Below are positions 41,101 to 50,100 of a DNA stretch of 64,000 nucleotides, in pieces. Below the pieces are notes generated by a model. That model searched no databases, was not told where the DNA came from, and was given only the letters and a program-made list of their open reading frames with translations. Within the stretch, counting starts at the first letter, position 1. Each line of letters begins with the position of its first letter. The translations under genes were made by a program, and so were the position numbers. This stretch comes from Oreocharis arfaki (taxonomy: Eukaryota > Chordata > Aves > Passeriformes > Paramythiidae), in contig VZRR01013888.1 in NCBI GenBank assembly GCA_013398015.1, positions 62,001 through 126,000 on the forward strand, given 5' to 3'.

Positions 41101-44100
41101 TGTTTCATATTAGATGTAATTCAAGCTGAGCACTCGGGGGGAAGGGGAGGGAGATGATAGTCTGTGCTTTGATCTTCCCATCTCAAAAGACTTGAAATGT
41201 CTGAGGAGAGTGTCTCAACATGATGTAGTTGAGCATAGCATGCCTCATGTTTCTCAAGGACTACGGGTCACATGTCCAGCTCTCTGCTGGCAGGTCTAAT
41301 GCTGGCTGCCATGCTCTGAGCCAGGAAGGGCTTTCCCATGCCAGGAGCAAGGCTTCAGCCTTGCAGGTCAGCCTGGCACAGAGCAGTGCTGCTGGGCTCT
41401 GTGTGCTCTTCATTTGTGCAGAGCAAACTCGTGTTTCTGGACAGCTCTAAGTTGTTCTTTGCAAATTTGCCCTAAAGGTCCTGGGCCTGCTCTGTTAGAG
41501 GCTCTATAAACAAGAGAGTAGTTTTCTCAAATAATGCAGGGACTAAATATAACACAAAGCACACACTTGGGTGTAACAGATGGGGGAAAGCACGAGACAG
41601 TGAGACTATAGCAGTCAGTGTAAAAAGCATCAGTCACAGCATGACTTGGATTTCCTTTGGAGTAAATATTGCCACATTCCCCAACACTCAGCAATGCGTG
41701 GAGGGCTGTCAAGAAAGTTGCAGGAGTTGGACAGTAAATTGCAACTGGGATAAGTTCAGACTTCAGCTGATGGTACTTGGAGCCTGTTACAGAGGTTTGG
41801 AGGGTTGAATTGCCCGTGCATTTAACATGTGGAGTGCATGATTGCCCAGAGAAGTTAGCCTTTTCTTTCCTCTGCTGGAAACTGTTACTCTTTTTTGTTG
41901 TTTATTTAGCCAAGTGGGGAGTTTTTGGAAGCAGCTTCACCCTGCCATGGCAGTTCTCTTCCTGTTCTAAAACTCCCTGTGCTCTAAAACTAGAGTTTCT
42001 GGCATTCTCCAAACTGAAATGTGGGAAGTTTAAAAAGAAAAAAGAAAAGCAAAAGCATAGCAGAAAGTCCCTATGGAACAGTTCTGCTTTCCTACAGATG
42101 AAACATATGGAGGGCTGTTCAAATTATCACTTACAGGAAGGCCTCTTATATCCCTATAAATGTGATTCTGCTTGCAGCTTCCTGTTGCTGTTTTTACCTC
42201 AGCAGTCTTCTCAGATGTGCCATTGCTGCTGCCCTCAAGGGGTTTGCTAGAGCATTCAGAGCCAGTGTGGTTTGGAGAACCTTTGAGGACACATGTGTGT
42301 CCTCTGCTCTCCCAGACACATCCATTCAAGCCAGCAGCTTGAGGTGGCAGCTGAGGTACAACTGGGTCTCACAGGGTGGCTGCTTTAAGTGTTAGCAGTG
42401 TCCATGTGAGCATCTACCCCTGGCTATGCAGGGATAAGCAGGTTTACCCCTCCTCCCGTTGGCCAGGCAAACACAGAGCAGCTCCTACGGGCTGCCATGC
42501 CCGGGAAAAGCTGCCACGTGTCCTCGTGCCAGCCTGGGGCTGCCAGGGATCTCATTCCCACAGTGCAGGGCTTTGGGGGGCCCTGCTGGGGATCTCTCTA
42601 GAAATTATGTCAGAAGACAGTTTCCGGTTCACCTGCTGCGTCATCACACTGCACGTTGCCATTTGAAGCGTGTAGAATTTTTATGATTCATCTATTTATT
42701 TTCTTCCCCGCACATTTCAGGCATGTTCAGAACATGAGTGAGATAAAGACTGATGTGGGGCGAGCCCGAGCCTGGATAAGACTTTCTCTGGAGAAGAAGC
42801 TTTTGTCTCAGCACCTGAAGCAGCTGCTTTCCAACCAGGCACTTGCCAAGTAAGCCAGCTCTTTTCTTCAAACCTTCACTTTCACGTTGTGAAAGTGGTG
42901 TCTCAAGGTGCTGCTGCTTGGGGTGCAGCCAGGCACCCTGTTTGGGTGCTGTGGTTTCCAGCTAAAAGGGATTGAAGGGCAGAGGGTGCCTGGGAGAGGA
43001 GGTACTGCCCACCCAGCAGGGCAAAACTGTGCTGATCTGCATGGAAAACGCCTCACAAATTTCAGGAAGGAGGCATCAGTTCTTGGTCAGATCCCTGCAC
43101 TGATCCAAGCCACACTGCAGCCCTACAGATCCTCGAACTGACAGAGTGGTGGGAGGACCCCAGCTGCTGCTTGGTGCCTTCTGCTGAGTTTTCTCTGTCA
43201 TACTAGAGAGCAGAACTAAGATGAGCTTATTAGATGAGACCATTCCACAGTGGGAGGGGATGGGGAAGAAATGAGGTTGCTGCATGTTGGTTCAGATCTG
43301 CTGCTGTGAGCAGTGTTAGTTTTTATCAGTGCTTTGCAGCAAACCCCAAACTGAGATGAACTCAGTAGCCTTGCTGTGGGAGCGTGGAGCCAAGAGTGCC
43401 CTGTAAAACACGTGTAGCACATGTACCTGCCCTCAGTGGGTTTCCAGCTGCTTCTGTTATTGGGGAGTCATACCTCCCATTAAGAGCCACTCTTCATTTG
43501 GTGTTTTGAGATTCAGACACCTTTTAAGAGACATGGTGCTTTTTCAACAGCAACAACAAAAATGCCATTTGCTTGTTTCTCCCAGAAAACTTTACAAGCG
43601 TTACGCTTTCCTGCGCTGCGAAGAAGAACGGGAACAGTTTCTGTATCACCTGCTCTCACTCAATGCTGTGGATTACTTCTGCTTCACAAGCGTCTTCACT
43701 ACAATCAGTGAGTTGGAGAATCAATTTTCTTCCCCCTGACTAAAACTTAGTTGCTTTCATGATTTGTAAGAGATGATGTTGCTGGTGCCTGAGTAGCTGA
43801 GCCCTTATCTGGAAGCCTTGGTTGTTGCTGCGGGCTCATGGGTGCTGGGTGTTGCTCTGGGAAACCAGCTGGAGAGCCAAGGTTGTGTGGGAGTGCTCTG
43901 GATAAGAGCATTGCACAAAGGAGAGTAATCAGCAGAGAGTGCTGCTCTCTGTATAGTTTCTTTCCTCCCAGACAAGTCCTCTACCTCCTAATGCTTCTTT
44001 CTGGCCTTCATTAAGTGTGCATCCTAACAGCCTGCTCTCCTCAGACTGAGGAGGAGGTGGAAGATTGGAGGATAAAATACTTTGTGCTCCTCTGTGTATT

Positions 44101-47100
44101 TTAAATCTCTTTGTTTCTCTTCTTAAATGCCAAAAAGATTCCCTTTGTCACCCTCTCTTGTAAGGAGGAGAGCAGAGATTTGATTGATAGCTGAAAATGA
44201 ATCTTTGTTTCTCCAGTACTGGACAATGCAGAAAAAGCAGGATCCCAAGTGATGACCTAATTATTTGGATTCACCTGGGCAGCCCTTATTTTTAGTTTCC
44301 CTGCCTGTTCAGAGTGAAGTGAAGCAAGTTTTACATGGCTGTCAAAACAGGCACTCATTCTACTTTTTCTCCTCTTAAAGCAATAAATCCCCCTCAGAAC
44401 TAGCTCAGTGTTAAGAGATTTATTCATCCTTGATGACCTTACTTCTGTGGGGCATCCAGCCTGACAGCTTCCTCCTGTAGGACAAGTGCTTGGAATTTGA
44501 GGATATTTTTTGAGTGCAGTATGATTGGATGGCACACAAAAGTGAAAGAGGCTGGCTTAGCTTCCCCAGTCAGAAAAGCAGCTTGTGAAGCATAAGGGGT
44601 GAGTGAGTCTTGCAGTTCTAGAGGTGCAGTGTCAGAGTCAAACCCAAATTGGGGTGGGTGGCAGTCCTTGTCTCAAGCATGTATGGGTGGTACAAATTTA
44701 AAAGGAGAAGAATAGGAATAGGAATAGGAGTAAAGAGGGGGATGTCCACAGAGACACACCATACTTGAGGTTTTGGCCGTGGTGTTACCAGCCTACCAGC
44801 ATTTCCTGTTGCAGGCTTCCAGTATTGAAGGGGGCCCATACAAAAGATGGGAACAAATATTTTATCGTTTACCTGTTGCAGTAGGACAAGGGGTAATGGT
44901 TTTAAACTAAAAGAGGGTCAGTTTAGGTTAGATACAAGGAAGAAGTTTTTTAAATTTTGGGTAGTGAGACCCTGGCACAGGTTGCCCAGAGAAGTTGTGG
45001 ATGCCCCATCCCTGGGAATGTTCATGGTCAGGTTGGACAGGGCTGTGAGCAGTCTGGTCTGGTTGAAGATGTCCCTGCTCACTGCAGGGGGTTGGACTAG
45101 ATGGCCTCTAAAGGTCCCTTCCAAACCAGACTGTTCAATGATGGTGCCTCTCCTTTCCCCTGTAACCTGCCGTGTGCCCCATCCTCCCGCGGGCGGGTCC
45201 GTCCCGTTCCGCGGCGGCTCCGGCGCTGTCCCGGCTGTGCCGCGGGGCTGCAGCTCCACCGTGCGGCACCGCTGCCCTTCGCCCCCGCCCACGGCGGAGG
45301 GGTCTCCTGCTTTGCTCCTGAGACAGGGCACAAGAGCCTGCCTTCGAGGGGGAAGCGTGGTTTGCCCCAGAAATTGCGTTTACTGTAAGAGGGGGGAAAA
45401 AATAGACCAAGATTAACGTGCTTCCCCCTCTGCCTGTTCTCAGTGATCCCTTACAGGTCAGTGATAATTCCCATCAAAAAACTAAGCAATGCAATAACCA
45501 CATCGAACCCGTGGATATGTGTGTCAGGAGAACTGGGAGATAGTGGCGTCATGCAGATTCCTAAAAACCACCTAGAAATGACGTTTGAGGTGAGTACGTG
45601 CTCTTCTCATTTTCCTTTCAATTTGGAATGTGCTTCCAAATAGGTATCAATTTGTTAAGGGGTTATTAAGAGCGCAGAATTTCAGATTCTGTCCTGGTTT
45701 TCAACATCACTGTAGGTTCAAATATGTACAGGAAAATAGCCTGCCCCTCTTGTGTGAGATGAAGGTTTCCTGTGAGCACACATCACTTTTAACCACAGGC
45801 CTCACTGCTGTCCTTGTCCATCCCAGGATTCCTCACCTTGCCAATCTATTTCTACATCTCATTCCCTTCCACACCTTCTTGCCTAATTTTCCCTTTCAGT
45901 GCTCATTTCCAGCTCCTCATCTGCCTTCCAAGTTTATTTTCCCTTCTTTCACTCTGTCTTTCCACTAACCACCACCCAGGTCCCTTTTGACCTCTGGCCA
46001 GCCCCAAATTTCCTCTCACCCCATGGTCTGGCATTGCCCTACAACATCCCAGCCTCAGGTGCTGTCCCTGGAGCACCGGGAGCTGCCATCCCCACCAGGC
46101 TCTCTCCTCCAGGCTTGCTGGGGTTTTTTTTTTGCTTTGCCCTCTGCTTTCCCACCCATCAATTACAGGCTGGCTCAGTGCCATGCCAAAGCAGCTGGTA
46201 GTGGGAATTGCAGGAAAAGCCCCAGCAAGCTCCTCTAGCTCCAGGCTGTACCATATCCATTAAGGAGTGATTTTGTAGGAAAATCTGCTCCTGAAATCAG
46301 GGTTGCATCCACTGAGCATATGCAGACTGATCTTCAACAACAGTAGCAAAAAAAGCCTCTTGCCAAATATAGGTCGATTTTGACATAGAGAGGATATTTT
46401 TGTGATCAATGCCCACGTCTCATTCAAGTATTACTACTTTGTAGGAAAGATCTCCAGGCTTCTAACAGGCAAAATGACATATTTAGATATTTCTAAGGAC
46501 CATATTGATGCTGTTCTAGATTATTCCTTTGGCTAAAACTTTCCTAAAATATCGGCTTGGGTAGCCACCCACTACTGAAAATGTCAGCACAAGCTGCTTG
46601 TTTGGCAGCATCAGAAGCAGTGAAAACCAAGGTCTTTCAAGGGAGGTGTTTGGGTGACGTTAACAGATGTTATTGCCAGCCCCACCTACAATTACGTATT
46701 GCACTGGAATTCACAGTCCCTTGTTTTCCTTCTTCTGTGTCTTTGTGGTGCTGAGTCTCGTGTTAGAGATTTTTGTTTGACCCAACAATAAGCAAATCAA
46801 TCTTTGAAAATAGTAAAGGATCTAGGGACTGCTGCACAGTGTAGTGAGTCAGCTGAAGGTCAGTATGCTCCAAATGCATTTTTGAATAGCTGTTTGTATT
46901 GAAGATCTATTTCTTTTGCAAAAGCACGCATTTTTATCACCTTAGCTCAGAAATGTGTAATTAATACTTCTCAGCGTGCTCCCAACAAAGAATGTAATCT
47001 CTTCACAGGCTTTTAATAGTTTCATTTCTTTTCTCCTGTCTTAAAGTAATTATGCTGCTTTTCAAAATGCTCTGCGTGTTTGGTCAAAAATACTTATTCT

Positions 47101-50100
47101 ATAAATCAAAGAAAACTGAATAAAAGCCTATATTTGAGACCATATGTGTGTGTGTGGTGGGGGTGTGTGTTGTCTGTTCTTTTTAAAATGAAATAAAAGC
47201 TGTTGCTCATTGCAGTGCCAGAACTTGGGGAAGCTGACGACCGTTCAGATTGGTCATGACAACTCAGGGCTACTGGCCAAGTGGCTGGTTGATTGTGTCA
47301 TGGTCAGGAATGAAATAACAGGACACACGTACAAGTAAGCAACAAGTTTTAATTTTCCTTGTCTGAAATTCCTGTTGGATTCAGAGAAAGCAAGAAAGCA
47401 TTCACCTTCTCCTTAACTCTGACTGGGGCTGATTTGGGTCCCTGGTAGGGTTGGTCTCCCCCACCCCCGGTCTCTCATTTCAGAAGCCCTAGCTGAAGTC
47501 ACATAATCTGATAAATATTAAATGAGATTTGAGTGCAGGATTTTCTCTGCATCTTTCGGAGACAGGACAGACAGTATGGATACTTCTGAAGTGATTCATA
47601 TGTTTGTGTCTAATAATTAAATCTCTTGATTTAACGTAGTGTGGTAAAACTGTGCACACATTAACTCTTTAAACCACAAGAGCTGAAATTATGGTCTAGT
47701 GGAAATATTAAGAAAATAAAAGGTTTTGATGATTTCTTAATCTTCTATTGAGTACACACCTCTGTGTCAAAATGATCTCCTAACTCATAATTGGTTTTAC
47801 AAAATGTGGCTTAGCAGACCTAATTTTTTAAAAAATGTGAACTTGGAAAACTGTAATTCAGGGAGGTGAGCTCCAGATCTCAGAGTTGGCAACAGTGTAC
47901 AGGGGAAAGTAGGAGGACATGGGATACCGTGACTGGGGATATGGACATGTGCATGGATTTTATTAGGGCTGTGTACGGGATCCAAAAGTACAGCAGTAAA
48001 ATGTGAGGTGAAGTTTGAATATGAGGAGATGTCACAGCCTCAGCTGGGGGGGAACTCTGTGGGGATTTGGTTGTTAATCGTCACAAGGCGCTTAAAGGGT
48101 GCATATCAGTTGTGGCTGCAAGTGAAAAACAACTCGGCAGAAAACAATATGTGGACCATGAAATATGTGTGTGACCCAAGCTTTGCCTATTTCCCTGTTT
48201 CTAAGGATGATCAGTTGTGGTGCAGAGGCTGCTCCTGCAGAGCTCTGCTTTGTGAGAATTTTCTGGGAGTAAAGTGTTCCCTGCCTGGGAGCAGTGTTTA
48301 TTGGGTGCCAGCTGCCCCCCGGCTTTGAGATCAGGCTGCACTGTGTGTGTGGCTGAGCTGTGCTTGTCCCGGGCGCTCTGCAGGTTCCCCTGTGGGCGGT
48401 GGCTGGGAAAAGGCGTTGACGATGGCAGTTTGGAGCGAATTCTCATTGGAGAGCTGGTGTCCTCCACGTCAGACGAAGAGCTGGGAAAGCAGTGCCGCAC
48501 CCCGCCCCAGCAGAAATCTCCTACGGTGACTCGGCGGCTGAGCATCACTTCCCTCACGGGGAAGAACACCAGTAAGTCCTTGCCTTCCTGCCCAGGGCCG
48601 TAGAGAAGGGGGGCAGCTGCCAACTGCTGGGAAAAAAGAGCTGCTGTGAACAGGAGGGTTCATCCTGAAGCAAGGCTTGGGGCAGAGCAGCAGCTGCAAG
48701 CTGATGAGCTTTTCCTGCCTTCCCTGGTTGGTGTTTGCTCTGTGACGTACATGTTGCCTCTTTCAATGTCCCCTTTTGACTGTCAAGAGATAATAATTTC
48801 TTTCTTTGGAGCATGGAGATATGAGATAAGGGAGGAGGAGGCAGCAGAATTTGCAGTAGCTGATGCTGCTCAGCCTCCCAGCTCACTTTGCAGTCTGTGG
48901 GAAGACAGGCCTCTGAGGGCAACTCAGAGCTTGATGTGGCTGCTGTGAACTGCCTTCTGGCAGAGCTTATCTCTGGAGGGACCCTAGGGCACATCAACCT
49001 CACATCCCTAAAATTAGCTTTTATGAGTAACTGCACTTGGCTGCAACAGGACACGGGACTGTGAGGCATTCTCTGCTAAAGCACAGAGATGGGACAGTGT
49101 AGATCCTGTTCATACATCTGTCCAGCTCCTGTAAAATTAGAGGACATGACTGCTGAAATGTCAAGCAAGGAAAGATTAGCCTCCAAGAGTAATACAGCAT
49201 TTAAAACCCACCACTTCAGCTAGTCTGCTCTCCATCATTTCACAGAGCCTAATGCGGGGCAGATCCAAGAGGGAATCGGGGAAGCCGTGAACAATATTGT
49301 GAAACACTTTCACAAGCCAGAGAAAGAGGTAATTCCTACTTTTCGTTACTTGCCTGCGTATTTTTATAAATAGAAATGGCACTGAAGTACCAGTAGATGT
49401 ACTACCTTCAGATCTGAAGTTTCTGGCATCCAAACAAGGCAAGTTGTACTTACCTACTCTCCCTTTCTCACAGAGAGGGAGCCTTACCATTCTGTTGTGT
49501 GGAGAAAATGGTCTGGTTGCAGCACTGGAGCACGTCTTCCACCATGGATTCAAATCAGCTCGCATTTTTCATAAGAATGTCTTCATCTGGGATTTCATAG
49601 GTAAGCTGGTATATGATTCGGAGGAGAAAGCTTAGGGCAAAATGGCTCCTCACACGCAGACCTTGGATTATCATCAGCTAGGGTGCCCTTGCTCCCTGCC
49701 AAGCACCTGCTTCAGGTTGCTTAAAGTCAATGAGAAACCCGATGGAAGATGAGAAATACTAAACTCTGTGTAAGAGAAGAGTGTGAGTCTGTGCAGAAAT
49801 TTAAGAGTTCATAGTTCAAGCAGCTGCTTTTCTGAGAGAAAGAAGGTAGGCTGGAGGTTGGGGTAGAGGAGCAATCAGTGTTAGGGAGAGAGCTGGGAAA
49901 GGGCAGGGAGTGAAAGGTTTGGATTCCTAGTTTAGGAGAACTCTCCTAATCACTGCACTGGTCTCCTGGTGGTCCTTACCTTTAGGCCTGTGTAGGAGTA
50001 ATTTAAGATGTACTTCCTCCCTTAGAACAGGCTTGCAGGCTGAGATGCTTAGCCTGAGGATGAGTGCTTACTCAGAAAAAGTGAGAAGTCAAGGCTGATT

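Larger units (their letters stand above)
43708..45443 (+). other. DENND5B: DENND5B intron, 1.74 kb, with CR1 and CpG block
   Basis: It contains a hexanucleotide repeat (44707-44730), a CR1 fragment (44813-45145) and, directly after it, a 130-bp block of extreme G+C and CpG content (45178-45310). The last 130 bases return to ordinary intron composition. Confidence 0.85.

Noticed and set aside
44847..45416. 189-codon plus-strand frame and antisense frames of 78-137 codons
   Set aside because: They cross the CR1 3' fragment and the CpG block; the sequence order is CR1 and not protein-coding.
45384..45443. Alternative first exon ending at ACT/GTAAGA and splicing into exon 45444
   Set aside because: The resulting intron would be only about 60 bases, below the usual minimum; only splicing to a later exon would be feasible.
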